A stretch of DNA of 64,000 nucleotides from Cricetomys ansorgei. Taxonomy: Eukaryota > Chordata > Mammalia > Rodentia > Nesomyidae. How positions within the stretch are numbered: the first letter of the stretch is position 1; each line of letters opens with the position of its first letter. The position numbers and the translations under genes are program-made. Below, piece by piece: positions 33,031 to 44,328 of this stretch. Location of the stretch: contig JAMJFZ010000696.1 of assembly GCA_026225945.1 (NCBI GenBank), positions 310,001-374,000 of the forward strand, read 5' to 3'. The notes beneath the pieces are model-generated. The model searched no databases. It had not been told where the DNA came from and worked only from the letters and a program-made list of their open reading frames with translations.

Positions 33031-33655
33031 TGGAAGGGTGGATGCCAGGTTTATTTATTGTCTGCAGTCAATTTTGCATGGTGAGGGCCAAGTCTTAGGA
33101 GCTTTAATTTGGCAGAAGCATGAAGAATAAATCTGTGATGTAAAGATAGGAAAATGAGAGAAAAATAGGGTATAATGAAAATAAAAAAAATCAGGCAGGA
33201 AGTACTGAAAGTCATGCTACAGGGACAGCTGTTATTGTCCACTTGGGATAAAGTTGAAGAGAACTGCATTCCAAAGAAGCTGAACTTAGAATGACCTAAT
33301 GCCTGGGAATTATTTTTTTTAATTTGTTGGTTGTTGTTGTTATTTTGAGAAAGCATCTTGCTTTGCAGCTCACTGAATCCCCAAACATACAAAGTAAAAT
33401 AAGATCTTGTTCAAAGGGATTTAGTTATGAAATGAGAACCTAAAGGAAGGAAAGTGAGTGACGAAAACCTTACCACATAGAGCACACGTGGGTTTCAGAG
33501 ACAGGGATCACATTTTATTTCCCAAGCTTGAAAGGTTTTTATTTTGATGGAGTACTGTCTGTAACTTCTTGGTATCATTTTTGACCTATTTGAGTCCTAG
33601 AAGATATTCGCTGCCCATGCCTTTTCCTCCTCTAGTGTCTACACTTCCAGTCTGA
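33031..33655. other. Intergenic sequence, no assigned element
   Basis: A 113-codon minus-strand frame (33051-33392) has Asn- and Phe-rich low-complexity parts and no recognisable domain. I do not call it a gene. Confidence 0.35.
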
Positions 33656-33659
33656 GAGG

Positions 33660-33936
33660 ATCTTATTGATAATCAGATGACTATAGATGTATGAGTTAAT
33701 TTCTAGGTCTAATATTCCATTTCATCATTCTATATATCTTTGTTTTTGCCAGTGCCATGCTATTTTGTTACTATGGCTCTGAAGTTTAGTTGGAATTCAG
33801 GTATTGTGGTACCTCTATTACTCTTTTTCCTCAAAATTGTTTTGGCTATTTGGGTCTTTTGTAGGACCATGTAAAATATGGGATATTTCTCTACTTCTAT
33901 GAAGAATATAACTGGAACTTTTTTGAGAATTGCATT
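33660..33936 (-). repeat. L1 ORF2 fragment (antisense)
   Basis: GTGCCATGCTATTTTGTTAC, TATGGCTCTGAAGTTTAG and TTGTTTTGGCTATTTGGGTC are the antisense ORF2 signature ('accatgctgttttggttactatagctctgtag...gtcttggctattcgggct'). Confidence 0.88.
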
Positions 33937-34495
33937 TGTTGTGTAGCAATTTTCTCTGACATTGAAACATTCCACCTCCGGGAGAAGCTTCTTAAGGTAC
34001 AAGGTAAACAACCTAAAATAACTTCAGGCAGTCCTTGAAACTGTCCAGAATCACAGCACACAGAAGCGTGGGCTTCTCCTACACAAAGTAAGCTATAAAC
34101 ATAGCTGAAGACATCCTCAGACAAACCAAGCTGCAAAGAAGAGTTTGAGACCAGTTGGGCTGCCTGGAAGAGGTTTAGACCAACTGAGTCACTTGGAAAG
34201 GACACTCTCTAACCTGTTGATCTGACTGGAGGCTGTGCAATGTGCTCCAGGCTCTCAGTTTTTTGAGTTGTATCCCATGCTGGGGTGGGCTTTCGTGATG
34301 GCAGCTGTCTTTGAGTATTTCATTCCTTTAACTGACACCTCACCCATATTCCTGTAAATAATTCCAGTAAAACTCATTGGTTCACCAAATTGGACTTTGG
34401 TAGTATATGTACTTTGGTCCGTTGTAGGGTCTCTTTCTGGGGTAAATAGATGTGTGTGTTGCATCTCTCCAGGAAAAAGTCTTGTCACACAAAAA
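33937..34495. repeat. LTR-like insertion within antisense L1
   Basis: Interrupts the L1 ORF2 sequence, which breaks off after GAATTGCATT and picks up again after 34800. It begins TGTTGTGTAGC. Contains CCGGGAGAAGCTTCTTAAGG, GGCTGCCTGGAAGAGG and GTAGGGTCTCTTTCTGGGG. I find no clean duplication (at best CATT at both ends). Probably a rodent LTR or MER element of a family I cannot name. Confidence 0.45.
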
Positions 34496-34559
34496 CATTA
34501 AATCCATAATTGCTTTTTGTAACATAGCTATTTAAAATTGAAATGTATCTGTTATATAT

Positions 34560-34785
34560 GTGTGTTTGTATGTATGCATGTGTGTGCTTATGTGTCTGCT
34601 AGTGTACTAGTCTGTATGTATACTGTGTGTGAAGTGCCTATAGAGGCCAGAAGAGGGTGTTTGACACATTGGGACTGGAGTTATAGGCAGTTTTCATGAT
34701 CAGCATGTGGATTCTGGGAATCAAACCCAAGTCCTCTGAAAAAGCAACAAGTGCTCTTAAGACCACTGAGATATCTTTCAAGCCT
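34560..34785 (-). repeat. B3 SINE (antisense)
   Basis: GTGTGTTTGTATGTATGCATG, TATAGAGGCCAGAAGAGGGTG, GGACTGGAGTTATAGGCAG, TTCTGGGAATCAAACCCAAG and CACTGAGATATCTTTCAAGCC. Confidence 0.88.
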
Positions 34786-34799
34786 GCATTACGGATATG

Positions 34800-35565
34800 G
34801 TAACAATATTCATTCTGCAAATCTTTGAACACATGCAGTCATTCCATCTTTAAATGCCTTCTCCAATTTCTTTCTTTAGTTATTTGCAGTTGTTATTTTA
34901 GATGTCTTTAGTATCTTTGGTTAAGTTTATGTCTAAGTGTTTTAGTTATATATTGAGGCTGTTGTGAATGAGATTCCTTTCCCGATCTCTTTTTCAATGA
35001 GTTCATTACTAGTGTATAGAAAAGCTAGTGATTCATTTTATCAGTTATTTTTCATAACTAGTCTTGTGGCTGAGTCTTTATGGTCTTTAAAGTATAGTAG
35101 CATATAATATGCAAACAAGGATGATTTCACTTTTTCATATTTATATTACTTTTGTTTATTTCTCTTGCCTTAACATTTTGGCTAAAATTTCAAGTACTAT
35201 ATTGAATAGGGGTATCAAGAGACTGATTCTTCTTTCATTTCTGACTTTAGAGGAAATGTGTTTACTTCCCCCATTCAGAGTAGTTTTTACTTTTGGTTTT
35301 AGGTTAAAAAAAAAAGCCTTTCTTACACTGAAGCATGTTCTTTCTACTCCTAGTTTCTTCAGGTTATGAGTGATGTTATCAGAATATAACTTTTTTTACA
35401 TATTGTGATACTTACGTGATTTTGGTCTTTGGTTCTGTTTATGCAGGTTTTATATTTGCTGGTTTTTATATTTTAAACTATCCTTATCATCATGTAAATG
35501 TCCAACTTGTTCATCAAGAAAATTGGTATATAGTTTTACTTTTTTGCTGTGTCCAAATATGGTTC
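34800..35565 (-). repeat. L1 ORF2 (antisense), continued
   Basis: CTCCAATTTCTTTCTTTAGT, GGTTAAGTTTATGTCTAAGTGTTTTAGTT and TCTTTTTCAATGAGTTCATTACTAGTGTATAGAAAAGC are the antisense ORF2 text that follows the segment ending at 33936. Confidence 0.85.
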
Positions 35566-35568
35566 TTG

Positions 35569-35768
35569 GGCTGGGGAGAAGGTTCACTGGTTAAGAGCAC
35601 TGCTGCCAGAGGACTTGGGTTTCGTTCCCAGCACTGAGTTACAACTGGCTGTAACTCCAATTTCAAGGGGTAAGACAACCCCTTCTGGCCTCCTCAACCA
35701 CTAGGCATATACACAATACACACACTTATGTGCAAGCAAAGCACTCACATGCATAAAATGAAAACAAA
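35569..35768 (+). repeat. B3 SINE
   Basis: GGGCTGGGGAGAAGGTTCACTGGTTAAGAGCACTGCTGCC, GGGTTTCGTTCCCAGCAC, CTGTAACTCCAATTTC and CTTCTGGCCTCC in order, with an A-rich tail. Confidence 0.92.
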
Positions 35769-35779
35769 CAACTCAAATA

Positions 35780-36340
35780 CAGTTATGGTATCAGGGTAAT
35801 AAACACTTTGTAGGATGTATTTCAAAGAATTCTTTCCTTTTGTATTTTCTGGAATAGCATTGGTATTAATTCTTAAAATTTTTGATAGAGCTAGCAAATT
35901 TGTCCAATCCTAAGTTTGATTTGATGAGACACTTGTTATTACTGCCCTAATTTTTGCAAGTTGTATGCATCTGGCAATGTATCTAATTTTATGTATATTT
36001 TGTAATTTACTGAATTATAATTTTTCAAATTATCCCACAATGATCTTCTATATTTCATTCCCATTTGTTGTATCATGCCTCATTTCCTCTAATTTTATCA
36101 ATTTTCATCTTCCTTCTTTTTCTTTTGGTTATTCAACTTAGGTTTTGACAAGTCTTTTACCAAGATTGTTTTTACAATCTTGCTTACCAAACAACAAAAT
36201 CTTTGTTTCAATGATGATTTTTATTGTTTGATTTGTTCTGATTTCAATTTCAGTTTCTATTGTTCTTTTCTTCTACTTATTTTGTCTTTTTTTACTATTA
36301 TATTTAGAAGACTTTGAAGTACATCATTAGGTGATTTGAG
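35780..36340 (-). repeat. L1 ORF2 (antisense), continued
   Basis: TTTTCTGGAATAGCATTGGTATTAATTC, AATTTGTCCAATCCTAAG and TTTCAATTTCAGTTTCTATTG continue the antisense ORF2 order. Confidence 0.75.
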
Positions 36341-36424
36341 ATCTCTAGGATTTTTTTTTTTCCATGTAGGCACTCCTAGCAAAATGTTTCTTCTGCCAGT
36401 TATGAAGACTCACACCTCTAATAC

Positions 36425-36936
36425 TGTTGTGGGGTCTTTTTGATCCATTATACTGACACAAAACTTTTTGAAAGAAAAGAAAAGTTTATTGAGTTCAAGC
36501 ATAAAAAGAAAAAAAGAAAAAAGAGAAAAAAAAGAAAGCTGGATCAGCTAGGGATGTAGTCTGAAATGAGAGTTTGTAGCTATGATCCCGTCTCAAATTT
36601 TTACAAACTATTTAAGCTTGAAAACCATAAACATTTTGTGCCAACATGAGCAAAAGTTAGTAATAATTTTTAACCAATCAGAAACTTAATAACAATCATG
36701 GTCAGAGTGACCATAACCTAGAAATGACACATCTCAGTTCCCAAAACAAGCACTCGACAGCCATTTTGTTTTGGTTTTACTGGTGGGCTCTGAAGGCTAG
36801 GGACTTTTCTTATTTTCCTGGGACTTATATTCCTGAACTTTGTTTATGTTTTAAAATGGATTTTTTCAGTTTAAGATGGTGTTGGTTCTGCCATTTTATA
36901 CCATTTCAACATAGGGTGAAGCATTGTACCCCTACA
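36425..36936 (-). mobile_element. Probable solo LTR (minus strand)
   Basis: Read on the minus strand the unit starts TGTAGGGGTAC and ends CCCCACAACA, about 512 bp. It has AATAAA (reverse complement of TTTATT in AAGTTTATTGAG) about 60 bp before the end and an A/G-rich tract. TG...CA termini and polyA placement suit an LTR. I see no matching flanking duplication (AATAC left, AGTTT right), so the call is tentative. Flanking bits look like two halves of a B1 (ACTCACACCTCTAATAC left, AGTTTGAGCCC right). Confidence 0.5.
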
Positions 36937-37017
36937 AGTTTGAGCCCATATAGGTTACATATTTACTTAAATGCCAGTCTGAACTATAGAGTATGGTTTT
37001 GTTTAGAAACAATTCTC

Positions 37018-37240
37018 AGGGCCAGAGAGCTAGCTCAGCAGTTAAGAGCATTTATTTCTCTTTCAGAGGGATTGAGTTTGGTTCCCAGAACTCACATGGT
37101 GGCTCACAACCTGTAACTCCAAATTCTAGGAGGTATAACACCTTCTAAATGATCTCTGTGAACTAGACACATAGTGGTACACATACACATAAACTGGAAA
37201 AAAACATGTAAAATAAAAAAATCTCAATAATTTTCAATAA
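37018..37240 (+). repeat. B3 SINE
   Basis: GGGCCAGAGAGCTAGCTCAG, CAGTTAAGAGCATTTATTTC, CACATGGTGGCTCACAACCTG, TGTAACTCCAAATTCTAGG and an A-rich tail. Confidence 0.9.
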
Positions 37241-37249
37241 ATCTCAAAA

Positions 37250-37612
37250 ATTCTGGTATGTGTTGTTCCATTTCATTTGATCCATTTTAATATACCCTGA
37301 TGTCTTCAGTAAGCTACTGACTATTTCAAAGTGCATTTCTCTGTCTGTGTGTTTGCATATCTTTGTAGTTTTTCTTTCTGCTTAGTTTTAGTTGTAGTAC
37401 AGTATGTCTTGATATGATAAAAGGAATTATTTACTTAGTTTTATTTGTTAAGATTTGCTTTATGACCTAAAATGTGGCCTATTTTGTAGAAAGTGTAACA
37501 GGATACTGAAAAGAATGTGTATTCTATAGCTGTTGAATATAATCTTTTCTGTGTTAAATCCATTTGATTTTCTGTGTGCAGAAACTTGAATTTTGTGTTG
37601 GTTTCTTGTTTA
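37250..37612 (-). repeat. L1 ORF2 (antisense)
   Basis: AATGTGGCCTATTTTGTAGA, GAAAAGAATGTGTATTCTATAGCTGTTG and GTTAAATCCATTTGATTT match antisense ORF2 ('atgtggtctattttggag...gaagaatgtgtattctg'). Confidence 0.85.
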
Positions 37613-37616
37613 GATT

Positions 37617-38125
37617 CCCCCCCTCTATAAATATAATACTTTTATTAGTAATTTGAATTTCATCCAATGTATCTTGATAACACCCTCATCCCATTTCTCC
37701 CTGTTCCACTCTCCCACCCTTGTGCCCTCAAAAAAGAAAGAAAAAGCAAACACACCCCCAAAAACACCCCCCCAAAAAGGAAATTTGAATTCAGCTTGTG
37801 TTGCAGGAGCATGGATGGTGGGCTTCACCATGGTCTTTGGAGGCAAAAGGCTGCTCTGATTTTGTACTTTGACCTGGCCCATACTAATCTGAGATGAGGC
37901 ATGGCACAGTTTTACCTAAAGTTGGGCCTCATTGTCCAAACCTGGACACTGAGCAGGCTCCCTGGTATCCTGTAAGCACTGGGGATCCCACAGCTGCTCC
38001 TGTCTCCAACATCCTACAGAGACAAGGGTCTCCAGCAGGCATCTGATCATCCAGCAGGCACCAGTACCTCTCGCAGGCACCTGGGCCTCTGAGAGGTGCC
38101 AGGGCCTCCCACAGTCATATGTTAA
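37617..38125 (-). repeat. L1 3'UTR (antisense)
   Basis: A T-rich left end, then ACTCTCCCACCCTTGTGCCC, an A/C low-complexity patch (37728-37779), GAGCATGGATGGTGGGC, GGCACAGTTTTACCTAAAG and a run of GGCACC..CTC repeats near 38055-38105. Typical of a G/C-rich rodent L1 3'UTR in reverse. Confidence 0.6.
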
Positions 38126-38679
38126 ACCATATGGAAGTCATAGCTCAACTTAAAAAAATGTGAAAGGAAAGTAGAACACATGTGAAATGAAAGAAGGGAT
38201 AATCCTGATGAATAAACGAATAAGTGGGGAATGGGAGAATTTTGGATGGGTTAACTAAATCTAAGTATCTATGAAAGAGCCTTAAAGAAACATACTAGTT
38301 GGTAAATGAATCTCAGAGTACAACTTAAAAAAAGATTTCAAACAGGGTAGACATTTTATTGCATACATGTATGAAATTTTTAAAAGGAAATAAAAGTTTT
38401 TCAAAAAAGGGCAAAGTATGTTCAATTTTAAGTCAAAACAAAACACACCCCTCCCAACCTAAACCAAACCAAGAAAGTTGTAGACATTATTGCCTATTTT
38501 TGTTTGTTTTAATCTGAATGCAACAGTCTCTCAACTTTGCCTTAAATCCACGATATTGTTTCTTTTGCTTCATCTGTTTTACCCATTAAACTTTAAATTT
38601 GATTTATTGAGTTCATAATTTCAGAATATCTATCTCTGTGATGAATTTCTTGTTGAAGCCTTGTTTTGCTTTGTTTTTT

Positions 38680-38850
38680 TCAACTTCCTATTTATTTATT
38701 TATTTATTTTTAGTGTATTTTTTCTCCTGTACAACACATCCTGACCCCAGCCTCTGCTCCTTCCCCTAGATCCACCCTCTCACTTCTTCTCTGAAAAAAG
38801 CGGGCCTCCCAGGGTTACCAATCAAACAGGGAATGGCAGACTTAAATTTA
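38680..38850 (-). repeat. L1 3'UTR fragment (antisense) with (TTTA)n
   Basis: TATTTATTTATTTATTTTTAG, then CAACACATCCTGACCCCAGCC, GATCCACCCTCTCACTTCTTC and GCGGGCCTCCCAGGG: the reversed rodent L1 3' end. Confidence 0.8.
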
Positions 38851-38878
38851 TTCATCTGTTTATTTTATTCATCTGTTT

Positions 38879-38881
38879 ATA

Positions 38882-38912
<31 letters not shown>

Positions 38913-38917
38913 TTTTT
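38879..38917. repeat. (TA)n plus poly-T
   Basis: About 13 TA units followed by a 13-bp T-run. Confidence 0.95.
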
Positions 38918-38974
38918 AATTTGGTTTTTGAAAGTTTTTTTGTCTGGCATTTTAGTTATTTTGTTCTTTTAAAA

Positions 38975-39305
38975 ACCTGTGTGTGTGTGTTGTATGTATG
39001 TGGATGGACACAGTGCACATGTGTGTACAGGAGCAATTGCCTATATGAGTTTGTATGGAGATCAGAAGATGCTGTTAGTACGTCTTTCCTCAGTTACTTC
39101 TCTACTGTGTCTTTTTTAGACAGAGTCTCTCATTAAACTGAAGATCTTGTTAGGTAAGATTGGCTGGCTTGCAAGTCTCTGGGTTCCTCTTGTCTTTGCT
39201 TCATGGTGCTGGAGTTATTTCCATACCCAGCTTTTATGTTGATTCTTGAGATCTGAATTCAGTTTCTCACACTTGTGTAGCAAGCTCTTTAGTCCCTCAG
39301 CCCCT
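38975..39305 (-). repeat. B4-type composite SINE (antisense)
   Basis: A GT-rich start, a B1-like centre (TTAGACAGAGTCTCTCATTAAACTG, GATTGGCTGGCTTGC) and a tRNA-like end (GAGATCTGAATTCAGTTTCTC, GCAAGCTCTTTAGTCCCTCAGCCCC). Confidence 0.7.
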
Positions 39306-39309
39306 ATTT

Positions 39310-40085
39310 TCATATAATTTGGTTTTGCTATTGAAGTGTTAAGCACTTTTTGAGTAATCATCTTACCTTAATTTGCCATGTTTCTGTGCTTCTCCACTCT
39401 CTTTTATGCATCTGTTGGGGTCGCTATCTCTTTGAAGATAAGAGAGGAAATGGATATAAGATGAAGGAAATAAAGGCAATAGTATAGGAACTAAACAGGA
39501 AACAAATACAGTACAAAGAAGACCAATCAATATGTTGTCCTTCCTGAAGCAATGGAGGATACACGACTTCACATTTCCCCTGGATTCCCATTTTACAGTT
39601 TCCTTTAGAGTGCTGACAGCACATCTCTCTTCTTAAACTGCAATTTTACAAATTGACAGAATCCACGTCCCTGAAATTCACCAAGGCTTTCTTTTCTATC
39701 TTTACTGCTAATTCCATTGCAGGGGATTTCCCCCTTTCCCTACTATTATTGTGTAGTACCCAATGTTAGGCTCCTTTATTCCTTTTAGAAATCCAAGGTC
39801 CAACACTTGTGCATTTTCCCTGCCCACTGTTAATGTTTACCTGTGACACACCTGTGACTTTCTGCGCCGTCTATCTCTCTCAAGACGAGTCAGTGATGTT
39901 CCGAGTGTCTCCAGTCCTCTATATGCTTTCTCCATATTTTACAATCTGTAAGACAATGATGACATTCAATATTAGCTTGGGAGACTGATGGACGCCAAAA
40001 TCAATAAATTAAGGATACCGGATGATGACAAGAGAAAAACCAATATCTTGAGTGGATGAAGTGGATGAAATAATGGTTTAAAGCT
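39310..40085. other. Intergenic sequence, no recognised feature
   Basis: AT-rich. No gene or assigned repeat. Confidence 0.35.
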
Positions 40086-40086
40086 T

Positions 40087-40250
40087 TTTTTTCTTTTCTG
40101 GTTTTTTGAGACAGGGTTTCTCTGTTGTAACTCTGGCTGTCCTGGAACTCACTCTGTAGACCAGGCTGGCCTCAAACTCACAGAGATCTGCCTGCCTCTG
40201 CCTCCTGAGTGCTGGGATTAAAGGCCTGTGCACCACCATTGCCCAGCCTG
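40087..40250 (-). repeat. B1 SINE (antisense)
   Basis: TTTTTGAGACAGGGTTTCTC, TGTTGTAACTCTGGCTGTCC, GACCAGGCTGGCCTCAAACTC, GTGCTGGGATTAAAGGCCTG: complete reversed B1 with the GTTGTAACTC variant. Confidence 0.96.
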
Positions 40251-40274
40251 AAGCTTGTTTTACATGTAGATTCT

Positions 40275-40690
40275 TCTGTTTTTAGCTTTTGTTTGCTGTG
40301 GTGTAATATCTGATAAAAACATATTAAGGCAGAAAGGATTTCTTTTGGTTCATGGTTGATTGACTCCATGGTTCTTGACAAACAATATGGTGATGGGAGC
40401 ATGGGGGTGAGGAGGCTATTCACTTCATCATGAACAGGAAGCTTCGATGAGGCAGAAAGCCCCAAGAACAAGGGAAACCCTTCAAAGGCATGCCTCTAGT
40501 GGATTAATTCAAGCAGTCAGTCTCTACCCTTAACATTTGTATTGCCTCATAATATTATATTTATGATTCTTCCACTGAGGTAGTTCATTAACTACCTCAT
40601 CATGACTCAAGAGATCATGACTCAATCTCTTTCCCAAGTTAGATGATCTGGCAACCAAACTTTCAACATATGAGCTTTTAGCAGAAATTT
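40275..40690 (-). repeat. Rodent medium-reiterated element (family X or a relative)
   Basis: Begins TTTGCTGTGGTGTAATATCTG, continues AAGGCAGAAAGGATTTCTTTTGGTTC, TGAACAGGAAGCTTCGATGAGGC and ends near CCAAACTTTCAACATATGAGC. The layout resembles 27705-28890 but the internal part differs. Confidence 0.5.
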
Positions 40691-40694
40691 CAGT

Positions 40695-41408
40695 TTAAAA
40701 CCACAGTCAAATGCAGTTTTGTTAAACATGCATACCATTCTGAAAAATCTGACCTCTTAGATTTCTAAAATATGTGTTCATTTTTATTCTTTGAAGTTGT
40801 AAACATATGAAAATAGGCATCTTAGAACAAAGGTTATTCTTTGTATGTAATTTTAGTATCGTTGATTCCTGACTCCTATGGAAACTGCATTTGACTGTGG
40901 TACTACCTTGCCTCCCTTCTGATCTCCCAGTGCTTTCACTAAGGGCAGAAGAATAAAAGGCAAATTTTCACCAAGTCCCTTCAAAAGATTGAGTTGTGAT
41001 CCTAGAGAATATCAGAGAATCTTAACCATTCCTGACTATGTATGAGACAAACCTTTCCCTAGAAGATACATGAGATTTCAAGGTAAAAGTATTGAAATTC
41101 TCACCAAGAACATAATTTCTAAGTGTGAAAATAGAAAGGGGCATTTGGGGATGAGAGATAAAGAAAAACAAAATATAATGAATTCAGGTGTGAAAGTACT
41201 CCAATAAAACCCACTCATTTGTATACTAAATTAAAAAAAAAAACAGAAGGGGAAGCTGTTTTTCTTCATCTCTCTTTCCCAATAACTTTCTCTATACGTA
41301 CTTTCCCCCATTCTGCTTTCATGTCACATATATTCTACTATTCTCTTTCTCCCCTCCTCCCACCTTAGAAACATCTATCTTCTTCCCTCTCAAGGTCTCA
41401 GAGAAAGG
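40695..41408. other. Intergenic sequence, no recognised feature
   Basis: No gene or repeat assigned. An A-run at 41231-41242 and a C/T-rich tract at 41330-41395. Confidence 0.35.
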
Positions 41409-41414
41409 ATGCTT

Positions 41415-41705
41415 GTAGTAGAACGCTGCTGCAGTGGCTAACCTAGGTCAACAAGGTCAACAGACCTCAGCAGAGGGAACCACTGTCATGGCCAGCACCA
41501 GACCCAATAGTGGAACACTTGGGGTCTGAGCTCAGGTGTTTGTATTGATTCCGAACTCCTCAGGTGCAGATCATAAGCAATGAAACATCCCCCACAGAAA
41601 TCCAACACCTGTAGACAATACAGATGCCAAGACCTAGGCAGCCCCTCACCCAACAATGCACAAAACAATTACTTTATACACAACTAAAAATAAACTTCTA
41701 CAACA
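41415..41705 (-). mobile_element. Solo LTR B (ERVK-like)
   Basis: On the minus strand it starts TGTTGTAGAAG and ends CTACTACA, 291 bp, flanked by the perfect 6-bp duplication GATGCT (41409-41414 and 41706-41711). Same family as 16393-16694 and 57163-57496 (shared antisense CCTCAGGTGCAGATCATAA and ACATCCCCCACAGAAATCC). The polyadenylation signal has decayed to AATACA. No internal retroviral sequence. Confidence 0.92.
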
Positions 41706-41711
41706 GATGCT

Positions 41712-43080
41712 TCTTGGTCCAGTTCCCCAGCCACAGGGTTGTAGTACAGATCTCTTTTTTTTTTCAGCTCAAGACATTCATTCTTCCAGAACTTAGGATT
41801 CCCACACAAAATCATTCGTCTTTCTATGGTGGATGTTAGAGCTTGACATAGTCTTAGGGTATGGGGATCTGAAAAAAATTGTTTTCTATGCTTATGATAC
41901 ACTTTATAAAGTGAACGATGTATATGTTTTGAAAAGAAACTAAAGAATTAGAGAAATGACGTTAGAAGCATATGTCTGCGGGGTAGGTACTGGCGAATAT
42001 TGAGTTAACAGATAGGTGACATTTGTCATTGCTTTTCTCTTGGCTTCCAAATCTTCCAGAAGAATAGCTCTTATGGCTTAAGATTACATATGGGAAAATG
42101 AATTTTGGGAAATGTGGTAGTTTAGCCATGTTGATCAGACACTATGTGGAGACACGTGTGGAGAATATCCTTTGATTGGAAATTGGGACAGATGATATAT
42201 CTACAGCAAAGACACAAATGAGCATGAGGTGTGTTTTAGAGTTATCAAGTAGCTCAGTTTGTTGGATGCTTGACCTTCTTCATTTACTATATGCACAGAT
42301 ATTATGCTGAAAAAGGAGGTTTAGGCAACATTAGGTGATTCTTGAATGCCAGGGTAATAAAACTAATCCCATAATGAGCAGAGAAATCATTTAGAGTTGC
42401 TGAGCAGGTGAATTGCATTTTTGGAAACTTATTCTATCAGCAAGTACAGGTGGACCAGATGGGGGTAGAGTGGGGGTAAAGTAGCAGCAGTTGGTGCTAC
42501 ACAGAGGACTCAAGCTCATTTCTGTTCCACCTCATTCTTCAAGGACCAGAGACACATGAGAAGGAACGGGAATCGCTCAACTGTTCCCTTGTACTAAGCT
42601 GTCAGCTCTCCTCTGCTTGATCCTGCAGCTCCTCTGGTCCTCAGAACAAATTGTTTACACCTATGAATATCCTTTATCATCATGTCAAAGAGTTCTTTTT
42701 CAAGCACTAGTGATTGTTCTGAAATTAGAGAGGCAAGGTTTTCCCGAAGATGGGTGCCAGGGATATCTCATGAGGTTTCTAGAAATTGGCTGCACACCCA
42801 GGTCAATTAAGCTCTGCTCTGGGAGGTACAGATGTATACATTTGCACATTATGGGGGAAATAAGGTGAGAGAAGAGGCCTCCTGCTGGCTTAAGACTTTG
42901 TAATATCTCTTCAGCTCCACCTCAGTAGGTGACTGAGACTGTCCTCTTTGTCTGCAGGCTGTCACACTTAGTATGCCACTGGCAAGTCCAGGAGCCCCAG
43001 CCACAGCCCCATGTGCTGTGCGCCAGAACCCCAAGTATTTACCATGGGCCTCACCTTACCATGACGGCTCCTGTGCAGCC
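41712..43080. other. Intergenic sequence, no recognised feature
   Basis: Apparently unique sequence with no supported gene. Confidence 0.35.
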
Positions 43081-43082
43081 AC

Positions 43083-43200
43083 TGCCACTCTCAAAGCCTC
43101 AGTTTCTTCATTAAAGTCATGGTGATTCCTGCACTGCCTACTGCTCACAGAGCTGCAGTAAGGGTCCCATGAGATGTCAGCTGGAAAGAGCTGTGCTCCA
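43083..43200 (+). repeat. MIR fragment
   Basis: CAAAGCCTCAGTTTCTTCATTAAAGTCATGGTGAT resembles the middle of MIR. Confidence 0.55.
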
Positions 43201-43204
43201 GGGA

Positions 43205-44145
43205 TGAGTCATCACTGTAGTTATTATGCAAGAAGATCTTTCCTGGGCTAGGCAGTGCTGTGAACTCAGTATTGCTCAATAAAGAATTCCTGGTGGTGCT
43301 GCTACCACTAATGATTTGACTTATGTGACAAAATGAATTATGAGAAGTCAGGCAACTTTCTCTGTGAAGCAGCCATCAGTGAGGGGGTTGTGGAGGAGGG
43401 GCCACTCCTGCTGTCAATTCCTCTCTTCCGAAAACCACTCTCCCTCCTCTGGATGTCTCTCTGTTCATCCTTTGCTTCTCTTTATTTTCCCTTGATTGAG
43501 CTCATCTCAGTTCCAAACCTCTGATCCTCTCATTATTTCTCCTTCCCTAATTTATTTCCATTCTCCCTTACTTCTTTTCTTGCTTATGAAATTCCCTCCT
43601 TTGCTTGCTTTTGTCTGACTCCATATTCCACTCTTTCTGTCCCCTTTTCTCTGTTTCTTGTTTTTTCCTCCTCTTCATGTATTTCTACTGCTCTGTTGAG
43701 AGGCTCTGGAAGGAAAGCCTCCCAGCCAGCGTTGCTAGGCAACCACTATCACATGGCCAGCTTTATATTTTATGCTTGCTTCTCCTTCACAGCTCTGCTA
43801 TTCAGACTCTGTATTGTAGCTGAGACTGAGGAGACCCGAGTAAAGAATGAGCCCAATTGGTTCACTTCTGGTTAAACAAAGGTGTCAGCTTTGCTCTGAG
43901 ATCTCTAAGTTAGTGGAACACGATAGGAAAACAGCTAAGGAACTAGGAATCACAAAACAAAGATGACATGTATTCTTATAAACATGTTGCTAGAGCTAGG
44001 GACTTAAGTTTGGATCAACGTAACTTCCAAGTACACTATAAAGTACTCGCCAGAGTTGTGTGGAATTCCTTGAAATGTGCAAGGTCAAATTATACTTACT
44101 TGTGTCTTCTTTTTGTTATGAAAGTTTATATGTATATAATCAAAA
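43205..44145. other. Intergenic sequence, no recognised feature
   Basis: Pyrimidine-rich at 43405-43690. No gene. Confidence 0.35.
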
Positions 44146-44147
44146 TT

Positions 44148-44282
44148 CTTTTATTTAGTTTTATTTTTTTAATTTTTGAAATTAAAATATAATTACATCG
44201 CTTCCCTCTTCCCTTTCCTCCCTCCGACTCCTCCATGTAGCCCTCTTTTCCCTCTCAATTTCATTTTCTTTTTCTTTAATTG

Positions 44283-44328
<46 letters not shown>

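Noticed and set aside
34255..34488. A 77-codon minus-strand frame in the LTR-like insert
   Set aside because: Too short and without recognisable retroviral or cellular domain; it belongs to repetitive sequence.
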